Origin: Prochilodus magdalenae | Taxonomy: Eukaryota > Chordata > Actinopteri > Characiformes > Prochilodontidae | NCBI GenBank assembly: GCA_024036415.1 | Contig: JAMWET010003585.1 | Location: 124,001-188,000, forward strand | Length of the DNA stretch: 64,000 nucleotides | Reading direction: 5' to 3' | Part shown: positions 32,743 through 43,184 of the stretch, in pieces | Numbering within the stretch: position 1 is the first letter of the stretch | Layout of the letters: each line of letters opens with the position of its first letter | The notes under the pieces: generated by a model | The model's database searches: none | Told to the model about the DNA's origin: nothing | What the model saw: the letters and a program-made list of their open reading frames with translations, nothing else | Program-made: the position numbers and the translations under genes

Positions 32743-32759
32743 ACAGAGAGTCAGTACAG

Positions 32760-33398
32760 TGGGTTTGATGTTGCGCTAAAAGTGCCCCTCCCTAAAACCA
32801 ATAGTAAAGGCAAACTGACAAACCTGATGAAAGCCCACCCGTTGCCCGAACACTGTTTGGGTAACTCTATGTGGAGTTTATAGTCCTTTACAATGAGGCT
32901 ATAATGTGTTTGTAGTCAGGAAATCAGGCCCAGAGCAAACCAAACCAAAACACCTCATCAAGTCATCACCTCATCAGCATCACCCAATATAGAACAAGTA
33001 TCTGCTGTTGAGTAATAGGCTAAAAATACTATCATTGACTTTCTCACACTATCATAATCAATACTGGGGCCGTGTGAACAGTGAGACATCCCATCTAGAG
33101 CACCCTAATTTGAATTTGCCATGTTCGTGAGAAGTAGGGACTGGATCTACAGCTAGGGAGACAGTTTGGGAGGGACTCTAGAGCAGATTTGTTGGTCTTA
33201 CTTTATTAGTTTGGCATCATTTTGATGGGAAATGCAGATTATGTTCTCCTGGTCCATCCGCAAACCTTCTCACCTTCTATTACATCCGCTATGGACTAAT
33301 GTTTAGACATGCTACCACCTAACTTATTATCCCTATGTTAATATTGCATGGCTTAATGAAATTACGTCAACGTGCCTCACACATTAAGTCACCTTATA
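32760..33398. other. Unrecognised sequence
   Basis: No coding region or repeat relationship was seen between the transposase fragment and the family A tip. Confidence 0.35.
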
Positions 33399-34045
33399 CA
33401 CTCATCATTGCCACGAAAGGGCTTGTAGACGTGGAGGCAGGACGTAATTGCAAGTGGTTTTAATAAAACAAGAAACACAAAGTAACAAAACAAAACTAAA
33501 GACAGAAACAAACCAAAAAAACAAAGCTAGAAACATACAAAAAAAACAACAGACATCCAACAAGAAACCAAACGTATTCCATGAACATCGAACATACTCT
33601 GAGAACAAAAAACAGACTCCTAGACACAAACGTAATACCAGAACACAAACATAACACCAAGCAAACACACAGGGGACAACAGGCCATATAAAAGAACAAA
33701 GACTAACACGGAACACCTGGGAAGGGGCGGGGCTACAAACACGGGACATGGAGGGCGGAGACAGGAGGGGCACATGACCAAAACAGACAGACGCACATGG
33801 GGCATGACAGATCACATGACCTAAACAAAAGCACATGGATGGGGACTGGCAGACAGACAGACAGATGTAACAATCATCCAAACAATAGTTAAACCCAGAA
33901 GGAGGTGTGGGACTGCAGTGCTGTTGGGAAGGAAGACAAAGGTGACCAGGAACAACAAATGATGATTCATTAAGACTGATATGGAGAATATTTATTGAGC
34001 TACACATACAGAAGTAGGGTCTTTCAGGGTGGTCTCGGCCCACCA
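33399..34045 (-). mobile_element. Family A element end, split by a solo LTR
   Basis: The terminal CACTCATCAT (33399-33408) and, after the LTR, CCAAACAATAGTTAAACCCA, GAAGGAGGTGTGGGACTGCA and AATATTTATTGAGCTACACA form a family A 3' end in minus orientation. Only the terminal 180 bases remain; the rest is lost near 34045, where family D begins. Confidence 0.8.
33409..33872 (-). mobile_element. Solo LTR, family G
   Basis: The element is TG...CA (minus strand: TGTTACATCTGTCTG to CCCTTTCGTGGCA), 464 bp, with exact ATCAT target duplications at 33404-33408 and 33873-33877. It lies in the TIR of a family A element. The minus strand contains a TATA-like ATATGGCCTG region and ATTAAA near its 3' end, consistent with an LTR. 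The long minus-strand frame across it (213 codons, 33405-34046) reflects T-rich composition and has no retroviral or other motif. Confidence 0.92.
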
Positions 34046-34059
34046 TGTTTAGAGTTCAG

Positions 34060-34920
34060 CATAGAGTTCATCAATTATTGCTCCGCCCCATCTCTGAGTT
34101 GGTCCCCAATGAACCTTCAAAATACACTCACCTGACACCTGATAGAAATGTCAGATTGCTGCACAACTCCGGACATGTGAGGGCTCACACCCATGACGAA
34201 AAGCCTCCGGACGGCCCAGACAGACCACCAGCGGGGAAGATTGTTTGATATGCACACAAGCACAAGCAGCTGCCATAGTTTCCCTGTCCACTAACCTGAC
34301 ACAGGAAGCATCTTCATTACACACCTCTGTCTGTGCCCATACTATTTCCAGGCACTTAGCAGAAGGAAATTTGGTATCACCACACCCACCACACGTTGCC
34401 TTCGATTGCAGTGGTGTCGTGAACAAGAAACCTGGACTGCTACAGACTGGAACCATACAGTCTTAAGCCATGAATGCAGGCTCTGTTTGGGATCCACCAA
34501 CAGTCGGGTTTGAGTATGGAGGCCTCATGGTAAGCTTTCCAATCCTGGCTTTCCTGTGGAGCGAAACATTGCCCCAACTGCTGGTGTGACAATCTGGGGA
34601 GCCATCGCGTACAACAGTCGGTCACCTCTAGTAGTGATACAGGGGACACTAACAGCTCAGCAATATGTGCAGGACATCCTCCAGCCACGTGTTAACTCTC
34701 ACGACAGGGCTTCCAACTGGCCCCGCTGTAACATCTGGGGGCAATTGTGCTACAGGATGCAAAGTAGAACCTGTGTGCCTCCATGCCCAAGCATATCTCA
34801 TCTTGTATCCAGGGTACAGGGGAACTAACAGGGTACTTGGGCCAACATTCCAGAGTACAGTTTTCCCCAACAGACTCGTCCTTTCAGTCTAATACTGTAA
34901 TCACTTACATAGCATCAGTA
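34060..34920 (+). mobile_element. Family D Tc1-like element, degenerate
   Basis: Frames resemble a Tc1 transposase in order: RHLAEGNLVSPHPPHV (helix-turn-helix linker), a destroyed first catalytic region, then GVTIWGAIAYNSRSPLVVI and LTAQQYVQDILQPRV (34588-34690). Downstream the second Asp region is damaged and CAAACTTGTATCC-type 3' sequence follows. TIRs are not recognised. The group is close to the one from which family A derives, because both share the HP.ASTI-type linker and the GVT at the start of the VWG block. Confidence 0.65.
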
Positions 34921-34954
34921 CATTCACTCAATTAAGATTCATGTGATTCCAACA

Positions 34955-35460
34955 ACTGGTGTGATAATCTGGGATACAGCAGCTGGTCACCCCTAGTGGG
35001 ACGAGGGACTCTAACAGCTCAGTGATGTTCAGGATATCCTCTGGTCACATGTGTTGCCTCTCATGGCAGGGCTTCCAACTGGCAACTGGCATTTTTCAGC
35101 AGGATAATGATCGGGGCAAGGGTTGCCCAGGAATGTCTCGACCAGTTCGACCAGCAACCTGGCCTGGCCTGTTCCATGGCCTGTCCAGTCGCCAGATTTA
35201 TAGTCAATCAAGCATTAAAGGGACCAGCTGGGCTGCCAGTTTCGGCAACCTATGAGTGTGCGGGATCTACAGGCCCACCTGTGTGCCTCCATGCCCAGCT
35301 GTATCTCAGCTTGTATCCAGGCTAGAGGTAGCCCAACAAGAGCATACTTTCAGTTGTACAGTTTTCCTTTCACTCTAATACTGTAATCACTTACATAGCT
35401 CATCATACCATTCACACATATACAGTTTCATTCGATTCCAGCAACTCCTTCTCTTTTTTT
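34955..35460 (+). mobile_element. Family D, second partial copy in tandem
   Basis: The sequence restarts with ACTGGTGTGATAATCTGGGA (parallel to 34582) and repeats GTCACCCCTAGTGG, ACTCTAACAGCTCAG, GGATATCCT and CATGGCAGGGCTTCCAACTGG. It then carries further into TTTTTCAGCAGGATAATGA, corresponding to the FQQDN motif with the second catalytic Asp. Both copies end in the same CTCTAATACTGTAATCACTT 3' region. It is a tandem partial duplication or two insertions. Confidence 0.65.
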
Positions 35461-36284
35461 TGATCAGTGAGTTTATTCCCAAGAAGAAGAAGAACATGGA
35501 TTCATAGACCTGAAAGGCCTTTTACTCAGCAATCAGTCAGCACCTGGTAACTCCGAGCTCAACGATAAACAGAGCTATTTAAAAAACGACTAAGCCTTGA
35601 TGTGGCACCACTGACTCTCGCAGTAGGTCTGAGAATCAGTATGCCAAACACAGCCACGTGCATGAATGGGAGCTCATCTTAAAGCTGTGCTTTCCTCTTC
35701 GCAAAAGCAATGCTGTTGGGAAACTGCTGTGCTGAAACTCAGACAACAACAAGCACATAAAGGGCAGCAAGACAGGTGGGACAAGAGAAAAACGAGAGCG
35801 GCGGAGATGAAAGGGGAAGCGGATGCCGCACACGAACTCAAAGACGAGTGGTGAGCCAGTTTCATAGAGAGAGAGTGGCTCGTGAGAGATGGAGGAGGAC
35901 AAGCGATCAGTGAAGAGCTGGGTAAGTGCAGGGTGAGGAGCAGCCTACTGCTGAGCACTCCTGTACTCCTTCTAATGAGTTTCGGATACAGGCTGTATGT
36001 AGGATTTACATTTAAATTAGCGTCATTAATAAACCATATTAGTAGGTTGGAGGGTAATTGGTACAATTATTCTACATGTCCAACAGCCTAGTTGGGTGTC
36101 CAGAGTCTCCTTGTATTTGGGTCTGCTCTGGAGTTACAAGAGCTAGCAACCAATATAGTGCTGTACGTATTCGTTTAGTATGTACGTATATAGTGGTGCT
36201 ACTGATTTGTCCTGGACAAGCTGCATAACTGAATCAACACACTTTGATTTATGCATAACAATACAATACACACAGTGTAATAAA
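35461..36284 (+). other. Possible single-copy segment with a candidate first exon
   Basis: The segment has no match elsewhere in the window. An ATG at 35889 with a good start context (GAGAGATGG) opens MEEDKRSVKSW. This is followed in phase 0 by GGTAAGTG, a strong splice-donor look-alike at 35922; unspliced, the frame stops after 15 codons. A TATTTAAA box lies about 310 bases upstream (near 35574). No domain can be judged from 11 residues. It could be a first coding exon or coincidence. Confidence 0.2.
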
Positions 36285-36286
36285 TA

Positions 36287-36818
36287 CAGGGGTTGGACAA
36301 TGAAACTGAAACACCTGTCATTTTAGTGTGGGAGGTTTCATGGCTAAATTGGACCAGCCTGGTGGCCAATCTTCATTAATTGCACATTGCACCAGTAAGA
36401 GCAGAGTGTGAAGGTTCAGTTAGCAGGTAAGAGCACAGTTCTGCTCAAAATACTGCAATGCACACAGCATTATGGGTGACATACCAGAGTTCAAAAGAGG
36501 ACAAACTGTTGGTGCACGTCTTGCTGGCGCATCTGTGACCAAGTAAGCAAATCTTTGTGATGTATCAAGAGCCACGGTATCCAGGGTAATGTCAGCATAC
36601 CACCAAGAAGGACGAACCTCCACCAGCATCACGTAGTGACCTGGCCACTATCCTGCAAGAAGAATGGCTTAAACTCCCTCTGACCACTGTGCAGGACTTG
36701 TATATGTCATTCCCAAGACGAACTGATGCTGTATTGGCCGCAAAAGGAGGCCCTACACCATACTAATAAATGATTGTGGTCTAAAACCAGGTGTTTCAGT
36801 TTCATTGTCCAACCCCTG
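36287..36818 (+). mobile_element. Family B mini-transposon
   Basis: TIRs are perfect over CAGGGGTTGGACAATGAAAC and TA flanks lie at 36285-36286 and 36819-36820. The helix-turn-helix frame starting MGDIPEFKRGQTVG is broken by TAA after SVTK. The C-terminal tail (LQEEWLKLPLTTV, then AAKGGPTPY and stop) follows the same ATCACGTAGTGACC deletion junction as the copy at 23776. The right TA is also the left TA of the adjoining family A end. Confidence 0.92.
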
Positions 36819-36820
36819 TA

Positions 36821-36940
36821 CACTCATCCTTGAAATACAGTGTGCACCCAGAAGGACAGACTGGAATTAAATCTAGTGAGTAGGTTTGACATCGTGAGAA
36901 ATCCAAACAATCAAGTTTCATGTTTGGCTGAACAGCTGAA
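36821..36940 (+). mobile_element. Family A 5' end fragment
   Basis: CACTCATCCTTGAAATACAG, CACCCAGAAGGA and TGAGTAGGTTTGACATCGTG match the left end of family A (compare 49516 and 55224). It breaks off near 36940. Confidence 0.75.
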
Positions 36941-37136
36941 GGAGCTGCAGAGGGACCACACCATATGGCGTCACGTGGAAGCGGAACGGTGTGCCATACT
37001 GGTTGCATATTGGTCATTCAGTTCAGCTTAGCTTTATGATCATTATACCAATAACCATTTCAGTGTATAGTAACAGTTGAACAGTATACTGAAAAGACCG
37101 ATGCTAGCTGATTAGCATGCTAACTTCTGTAGGTAT

Positions 37137-37925
37137 CTTACATTTACATTTAAGGTATTTAGCAGACGCTCTTATCCAGAGTGACTTACAACCGTGCTTA
37201 GTGTTCAGTTGGATAATATTCCAGCTAGTAGGAAGTTTAGAGCCTAAAACTCACCACGAGCTCAGACACTGCCCGAACAGGGGCCAGTGCTAATACCTAG
37301 AGATTAATACACAGACATAGAGCAAGTAAACCATTAACTGGCAACCCCAGCCCAGTGCTCATTCCTATAGAGGAGAAAAGGTCATTATAAGTGCAATACA
37401 AAAAGGTTATTAAATTGCCACGCAATACACACAATTTACATGTCAGCTAGAGCTCACTCACTTAAGTGCTTTACGAAGAGATGGGTCTTCCGTCTGCGTT
37501 TGAAGACTGCGAGAGACTCCGCTGTTCTGACGCCCAGTGGGAGTTCATTCCACCATCTGGGAGCCAGGACAGAGAAGAGTCTGGACACTTGTCTTCCATG
37601 TGTCCTCAGGGATGGTGGTTCGAGACGAGCTGTACTTGAAGCACGAAGGGCACGAGGTACAGCTCGACTCTTCACCATTGCCACTGATGGTCCGCAGAGG
37701 AAGACCAGCCAGGAGCGAGTTGCGGTAGTCTAGCCTTGAAATGACCAGAGACTGGACAAGCAGCTGGGTGGCCTCCTGGGAGAGGAAGTGTCGTATCCTC
37801 CGGATGCTGTAGAGGAGGAATCTGCATGACCGAGTCAGGTTCGCTATATGAGCCGAGAACGATAACTGGCCATCCAGAATCACTCCTGCATCCTCAGTCA
37901 GGGCGATTAACGAGTTCCCGAGTTC
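37137..37925 (-). mobile_element. L2-type LINE, 3' part
   Basis: On the minus strand, reverse-transcriptase C-terminal coding sequence is followed by a 3' UTR (GGTTGCCAGTTAATGG, GTGTCTGAGCTCGTGG) and the tail AAGTCACTCTGGATAAGAGC, then ACCTTAAATGTAAATG. It is 5'-truncated as usual for LINEs and also has an internal deletion in the coding part. The tail is shared with the SINEs at 1.5, 31.8 and 41.2 kb. Another copy lies at 52325-52990 and a UTR-only copy at 56322-56640. Confidence 0.85.
37454..37883 (-). pseudogene. L2-type LINE RT C-terminal remnant
   Basis: The first part (37883 leftwards) reads VILDGQLSFSAHIANLTRSC, RRIRHFLSQEAT and LVISRLDYRNSLLAGLP. This is the region just after the RT catalytic core in L2/CR1-like elements. 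A deletion then joins to the end of the protein in another frame (37684-37454): LAPRWWNELPLGVRTAES and FKRRRKTHLF. The normal LHWLPV segment between them, present in the 52.3-kb copy, is missing. Confidence 0.85.
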
Positions 37926-38193
37926 TTAAAAATGGTACTTTTAAACTACCACACAAAAATTTAGACATGGCAACCCATGATTGGTGACTCAGAAGGTTCT
38001 TCATTTTACTAGCTTAAGGCTTTACTTTACAATAAAGTGAAGATCATGGAATCTTGGAATCATGGAACTCTGCAGTCCACCTTAAAAAACACCAAAATAG
38101 AACTTTACAGGAGGATAATCAGCTGTTCTAGCTTGTAAAGGAGGTTGCTATGACAAGACTTGTTTCTGTGCAGTTTTGGCCCCAGTGTATTAG

Positions 38194-38690
38194 TGTCATG
38201 CGTCCGGGTGTCCCCGGCTCCGCCGCTCCTCCAGACTCAACTTCCCAAAGGGCATCACTCTATGACGTCATACCCACGCCTTCTCAGTCACCCAATCAGT
38301 CCCGCTCTAGCTCTCCTGAACATTAGGTCCACCCATAGTCCATATACTCTCCCTGTATATAAACCCCATTCAAACTCTTCCTCCTTCCTAGTTTGGTTCT
38401 GACCCCTTTAGTTCTTTGGCTTTCGATCTTTTTTTTGTCCCCTTTGGCTTTGATCTCGTTTTGCTCCTGGCTTTCTGATCTCCGTTCGTCCTCTCACTAT
38501 TCTTTCAGCCTCGTCCCTGTATTCTGGTAGCGCCGCTGACTGTCTCATCTGGTTCTGACCTGACTCCAATCTTTCCTTTCCCTTTATGTTTGATCGTGTT
38601 TTGCTGCTTTGTTCAACTGTCCGATTGTTTTATAAAGCCTGTTTGACTTTTAGCCCTGCACGCGCCTGCCCGGGTTCTTTGTCCTAGACA
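38194..38690 (+). mobile_element. Solo LTR, diverged family G-like
   Basis: The element is TG...CA (TGTCATGCGTCCGGGTG to TTTGTCCTAGACA), 497 bp. Flanks ATTAG and ATTGG match at 4 of 5 positions. A clear TATA box (CCTGTATATAAACC, about 38356) lies before a T/C-rich transcribed region, and ATAAAG is near 38632 in the poly(A) position. No internal retroelement sequence is adjacent. Confidence 0.75.
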
Positions 38691-38760
38691 ATTGGTCTGT
38701 CCATCATGAATATTCACTACATTGAAAGGGGAACTAGAGCTTTTAAATTAAGCAGGAAGT

Positions 38761-39014
38761 ATATCGTCGCTGTCCAAAGAAAAACAAGTATCTCCAAAAT
38801 GGCAACTTTACAGGAGAGGCCAAAAACCTCATTAACCTTTAATGGAAGTCAATGGTACCAGACATCTTTCCAAACAGTTTTGAGCCATTTCTGTTGGTCC
38901 ATTCATAATGAGATTCTCACGCAATGTAAACAGCAACTGGTGTGTTCAAATGATGCATAAAAGTAAAAATGGACAAAAGTGGAGATACATGTTTTTCATT
39001 GGACAGCGACGATA
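38761..39014. mobile_element. Family H palindromic MITE, copy 3
   Basis: It has the best preserved ends: ATATCGTCGCTGTCCAAAGA and (right) TTGGACAGCGACGATATA, with TATCTCCA and GGAGATAC just inside. The 254-bp interior is non-coding. The interior half GTAAACAGCAACTGG matches the inverted GCTGCTGTTTACAC of the copies at 18.7 and 46.5 kb, so those lie in the other orientation. Confidence 0.85.
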
Positions 39015-39970
39015 TATTAGAATTGGAGATATTACCCATACATAATCTCATGGTACATCAAGAGTATATGTGGTACATCAGAAACGGTTAAGTGTAAGCC
39101 TGTAGAGTCTTTAAGATAACCAACAGCATCCATTTAGTTGGCTCTTGCATGTCCAAGACTAATGTACATGTAAAGCCTGAAATCCTACAGTTAACTACAG
39201 GCCCAACACAGTAGCCTCAAGCATCGAGGAATATTACAGAGAGTAGGCAATGATAGCAGATAATGAGAGAGAAAAAAATCTCACCAATGAAAAAGATGAA
39301 AGAGTTATGCTCACTTGGATCACTGGCATTGGGGCTTGTGTATTTGCGTGTGATCAGGATGCCATTATTCATTTGGCTGCTCCGTTCACCATTGAGAGAA
39401 CCAATATCTCCCATTTCCATTTAGGCTATTCTGTAGGCTAACGCTGATGCCAGCTGGTTTTACACTGCGGTATAACAGGCCTTAATGGCCATCATATCAG
39501 CAGCGCACATGCTCCAGGGGCTTAATCAGGCTATTGAGTGAAACGCAAAGGGAGCTAGAGGAAAAACTGGAAATGAATATGTTATTAAATATACAGAAAA
39601 CAGTCACGAGAACCAGGTACCATTATAAATACATTTGGATTACGCTGGTGCAGCCACATGGCCGGGTACCGGCAAAAGAGAATACAGCTCTAATAAGCTT
39701 TGGTGCCTTTATATCTGCATCAAAGAGTAAATAAAGGCATTAGCTTGTGTTTTTTAAAATATTCACCTGCCACACTGAGCGATTAATAAAACCCAAGCTA
39801 TGCTTTAAGATCACATGCTGTGATTATTAAGTACATAAATTAATCACTCTAATAAGAAATACACAAACAGTAGCTTAGACTTTTCCTTTTAAGGCTGCTC
39901 TAAATCTCTCAACCCCTTGTTCACATTTTATTACACCAAACGCCTCAATTGCATTTTAAGAGCTCAGGAA
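39015..39970. other. Unrecognised sequence
   Basis: No coding domain or internal repeat was seen. The paired opposed frames at 39217-39441 are shadows of each other without motif. It may be single-copy DNA. Confidence 0.35.
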
Positions 39971-40047
39971 TCATAAGCTCACCAGACAAACATGAATCAC
40001 CTTGCGTGTTTAAGGTGGCAGTACCTTCAGGCTCCTGCAGATGGCGC

Positions 40048-40309
40048 TAGGATTGCCACCCGTCCCGTAAAATACGGATTCGTCCTTTATTTGGCGATTA
40101 AATGTTGCGTCCCATGTTAAACCAATTTTAACGCGATTTACTAATTTTAACGCGATTTATTTCCGTAAATGTCCGATACATACGTCTGTCACACATACAT
40201 GAATAATCACAATCACCCCCCCCCACCCCTGTTGGGTCTGTATAGGTCACAATCACCCCCCGTCCCCCCGTCCTTCAGAAATTTTCATTTCTGAAAGGTG
40301 GCAACCCTA
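40048..40309. mobile_element. hAT MITE (TAGGGTTGCCACC ends)
   Basis: The ends are TAGGATTGCCACCCGTCC and (reversed) TAGGGTTGCCACCTTTCAG. Exact 8-bp duplications GATGGCGC are at 40040-40047 and 40310-40317; the duplicated site is family C sequence. It is 262 bp with a C-rich middle containing a repeated TCACAATCACCCCC. It has no coding capacity. Confidence 0.92.
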
Positions 40310-40355
40310 GATGGCGCTGCACTAGGATGATGGGGCTATAAATACCTGAGGCATG

Positions 40356-40920
40356 TAGAGCTTTTTACAACAGATGTTGTCACAAAGCAGCTTTACAGAG
40401 AATTTGGGTCCCCCTGAAGCCCCCAGTAAGCAAGCCAAAGTCAACAGTGGCAAAGAAAAACTCCCTCAGAGCAAGAGTAAGAAACCTCGAGAGGAACCAA
40501 GAACCCAAAGGGGAACCCATCCTCTTCAGCCCGACCCCTGATAGCAACAAGCACAACAAATGATCAGAGTTTACAATTACCGGCAATGAATAGGAGAAGG
40601 GTTGAGTGTTTTTGAGGCAGGGAAGGAAGTGTCCAATTTGTCTGTGATTAAACAGCAGGATCGTCAGACAGGTGCACAGGATGCAGCTGAAACCCCCTCG
40701 CAGGAAACGACAAGGAGATGCTTCATGGCAAATCCATGGTCAGCAGGAAGGCAGTGGTACCCAGCCGAGGCAGGTGATGCAACGCCATCAGAGCAGACAG
40801 GCTCGGCAATAGCTCACCACAGTCTGGGCAGTAGCTCATCTCCAGCTTTGTCTGAGTCCTGAACACTAACTGGAGGGTTATTCCAAAACTGGGGGGCTTT
40901 GAATGAAAAGGCGCTTTCAT
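40356..40920 (-). mobile_element. LINE 3' part (ttgactt-tail family)
   Basis: On the minus strand the right end still codes a damaged RT tail (AFSFKAPQFWNN, then PVSVQDSD), the usual PKLWN-type motif before the end of fish LINE ORF2 proteins. This is followed by GGATGGGTTCCCCTTTGGG, CTCGAGGTTTCTTACTCTTG and GCTGCTTTGTGACAACATCT. The terminal TTGACTT tail is missing at the left (40356), whereas the parallel copy at 42.3 kb keeps it. Confidence 0.75.
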
Positions 40921-41147
40921 TTCAAAGATTCATAGACTGAGAAGAGGCAGTGCAGTGAATGTCTCTTCCCATGTGTGGAAACTGGGTCCAAAGCAGATGG
41001 TAGTGTTTGGCTAAAAGGGGTGACTGCATTTGGGTGTCCTGTGAAGGAAGTAGCTGAGTGTGCAGGTGTATGGAAGCGTACGGTCAGACTGGTCTAGCAG
41101 CAGTGGCAAAAATCCTAGTCTACAGGAAACTCTTCAGAATTATCCAT

Positions 41148-41360
41148 CTACATCTACGGCATTTCGCTGACGCTCCAATCCAGAGCGACTTACAAGGTTA
41201 ATCATATTACAGGTAGGCCGGTGTAGTGTTAGGAGTCTTGCCCAAGAACTCTTATTGGTGTAGCACAGCATAGTCACCCAGAGCGGGAATCAAACCCCAG
41301 TCTCCCACTTGGGACGGTAGCTTCCTGGTGAGTAGTGGCGTTACCCGTTGTGCCACGGAG
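41148..41360 (-). mobile_element. tRNA-headed SINE, third copy
   Basis: The tail reads (minus strand) AAGTCGCTCTGGATTGGAGC and the body TAAGAGTTCTTGGGCAAGAC. The head is GTGGCACAACGGGTAACGCC with a B-box-like GGTTTGATTCCC. It is more diverged than the other two copies and no target duplication was found. Confidence 0.75.
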
Positions 41361-41394
41361 TGTATGGGTGTATTTTATAACTCTATGTCATAAC

Positions 41395-41693
41395 TGCCAC
41401 GTCCTGTCTCGTCCTGCCCCTGTATATCTCTGGTTTTCCGTTTTTCCGTATTGCTCCTCCTGTCTCCGCCCCTTGTCAGGCCCCTCACCTGTCCCTAGTT
41501 TGTAGCCCCATCCCTTCCCAGGTGTTTCTCGTTAGTCCTTGCCGTTTTATACTCCCTGTGGTTCCCTTTGTTCTTGCTTGGTGTTTTGTCTCTTAATTGT
41601 CCTAGTGTCTTTCTTTTTCTCTTATTCGTTTTCCATTAAACTACGTACACTTGTACCCTGTCTCGTCGTGGTGGCTCATGTTACAAGAATTTC
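41395..41693 (+). mobile_element. Solo LTR, family G, short form
   Basis: It begins TGCCACGTCCTGTCTCG and shares CTCCTGTCTCCGCCCC, CCCTTCCCAGGTGTTTCTC, TTTTATACTCCCTGTGG, TTTGTTCTTGCTTGG and a final ATTAAA with the LTRs at 31.7 and 63.1 kb. The right end is near GGCTCATGTTACA. No target duplication could be read. The TTTTATACTCC word at about 41545 is the likely TATA region. Confidence 0.75.
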
Positions 41694-41699
41694 CTTATT

Positions 41700-42137
41700 A
41701 TCCAGAAAGACTGCAGTTACCATGATTAGACATCTCCAAGGAGGACGCTGACAAATGAAGCCTACTAAACAAGCTCCAGAGTGTCATAGCAAAGGAATGA
41801 TCAGCACCATTGCTGTTCCTGAAACATTCCCGATCATTATTCTATAAACCGTGTTATAAATAATACGGATACAATCAGTATGAAGAGTGATGTACTGCAT
41901 ATGGAAATCCCCCCGCCTTGGAAACCAGTGGGTGAGAACTACATTTCAAGATAGCAGCTCTGCTTTTATGAATAAAATATTTGGCGGCGAGAGTAAGCAC
42001 AAAGCGTGGAGTGTGGAGAGTCTTTTCAGAGGAGCATGCAGGAAACCAGCGATGACTATCAGCTATTGAGTTTGAATAGAGATGTCTGCTTTAAAGTCTG
42101 GGAAAGGTGGACAGTCTTCAGGCCAGTCACTCCAAAG
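41700..42137. other. Unrecognised sequence
   Basis: Two short frames (41539-41751 and 41887-42069) lack any motif. No repeat relation was noticed. Confidence 0.35.
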
Positions 42138-42620
42138 GTGATCAGATCAAAATTATTATTTGGAAATTAAATGTTGCGTCCCATGTTAGACCAATACAGG
42201 ACGCGATTTGTTCCGTATTTCCCCTCCCACCCCCCGTCCTTTATTTTCATTTCTGAAAGGTGGCAAGCCTAGATGGCGCTGCAATACAGTGATGGGGCTA
42301 TAAATACCTGAGGGGTGTGTGCTGTCAAGTCAAGTCTGGTCAAATCAAGCCAAATTTATTTATATAGATATAGCTTTTTAAAACAGATGTTGTCACAAAG
42401 CAGCTTTACAGAGAATTCGGGTCCCCCTGAAGCCCCCAATAAGCAAGCCAAAGTCAACAGTGGCAAGGAAAAACTCCCTCAGAGCAAGAGTAAGAAACCT
42501 CGAGAGGAACCAAGATCCCAAAGGGGAACCCATCCTCTTCAGCCCGACCCCTGATAGCAACAAGCACCAAAAGGATCAGAGTTTACAATTACTGGCAAAG
42601 GTGATCAGATCAAAATTATG
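42138..42620 (-). mobile_element. LINE copy with extra family C and MITE sequence
   Basis: A 23-bp direct repeat (AAAGGTGATCAGATCAAAAT plus TAT; 42134-42156 and 42598-42620) brackets an insert of about 440 bp. In minus orientation the insert contains the LINE 3' region including a fuller TTGACTTGACAGCACAC tail. It then has the same family C piece (CAGGTATTTATAGCCCCATC) and part of the hAT MITE found next to the LINE at 40.0-40.9 kb. The arrangement is what a read-through LINE transcript would give on reinsertion. Confidence 0.7.
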
Positions 42621-43184
42621 AAAAAAAAATTCAAATTGGATTGAATCATTTACCATGACCAAAATTGAATCACACCTCTCCTAACTCCGGTAGCAGTCCC
42701 TGACTCCAATAGCAAAGCAGTGACTCAATGATGTAGCTTTCCAGAGTTCCTCAACAGTAAGGCTTGTTTAAGGGGCTCATTTGATCTGATTAGAATCGAG
42801 TGAGTGTAACCAGTACAGGCTTCACATTACACATCTGCATCCATAGCCTCAGACTGCACTTCTGTTTCGCTTCCTGCAATGCTATTTTTCTTCTTATCCT
42901 TTTGCACGGGCGATCATCCATCATGCTGTTTTCAAAGCCTCTTGGGCTGAATGTAAAGACTGCTGCCTGATATATCAGGCAGAGCTTTACACTGCAGAGT
43001 GCGGCGTGTATTTAATAACCAGCTACGCCAGGTACATATGGAGCAAAGCACTTTTAGGTAGATTGTATATCCGGGGTAATGTAACACCGTCACAGTAGGA
43101 GGTTGCATACCGTATGCAGAGAGGGTGCGACTTCAATGGGAAAGTATACCATCCAAGAAAGCATCCAAAAACCATAGCCACACA
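42621..43184. other. Unrecognised sequence with an inverted partner at 45.1 kb
   Basis: Bases about 42715-42780 (TTTCCAGAGTTCCTCAACA, then TTTAAGGGGCTC) recur inverted at 45083-45148. The remainder shows no coding region or known element. Confidence 0.5.

Larger units (their letters stand above)
39975..41145 (+). mobile_element. Family C element, opened by two insertions
   Basis: Family C begins at about 39975 (AAGCTCACCAGACAAACATG) and contains CAGGCTCCTGCAGATGGCGC, cut by a hAT MITE. It resumes at 40310 to about 40353 (GGGGCTATAAATACCTGAGG), is cut again by a LINE tail, and resumes near 40925 (GATTCATAGACTGAGAAGAG) to about 41140 (TCTACAGGAAACTC). A SINE follows. Reading the interruptions in order gives family C first, then the MITE and the LINE. 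Confidence 0.75.

Noticed and set aside
33405..34046. 213-codon minus-strand hydrophobic frame
   Set aside because: It coincides with a solo LTR with exact target duplications and shows no retroviral or host domain.
37440..37733. 97-codon plus-strand frame
   Set aside because: It is the antisense shadow of the L2-type LINE coding remnant on the minus strand.
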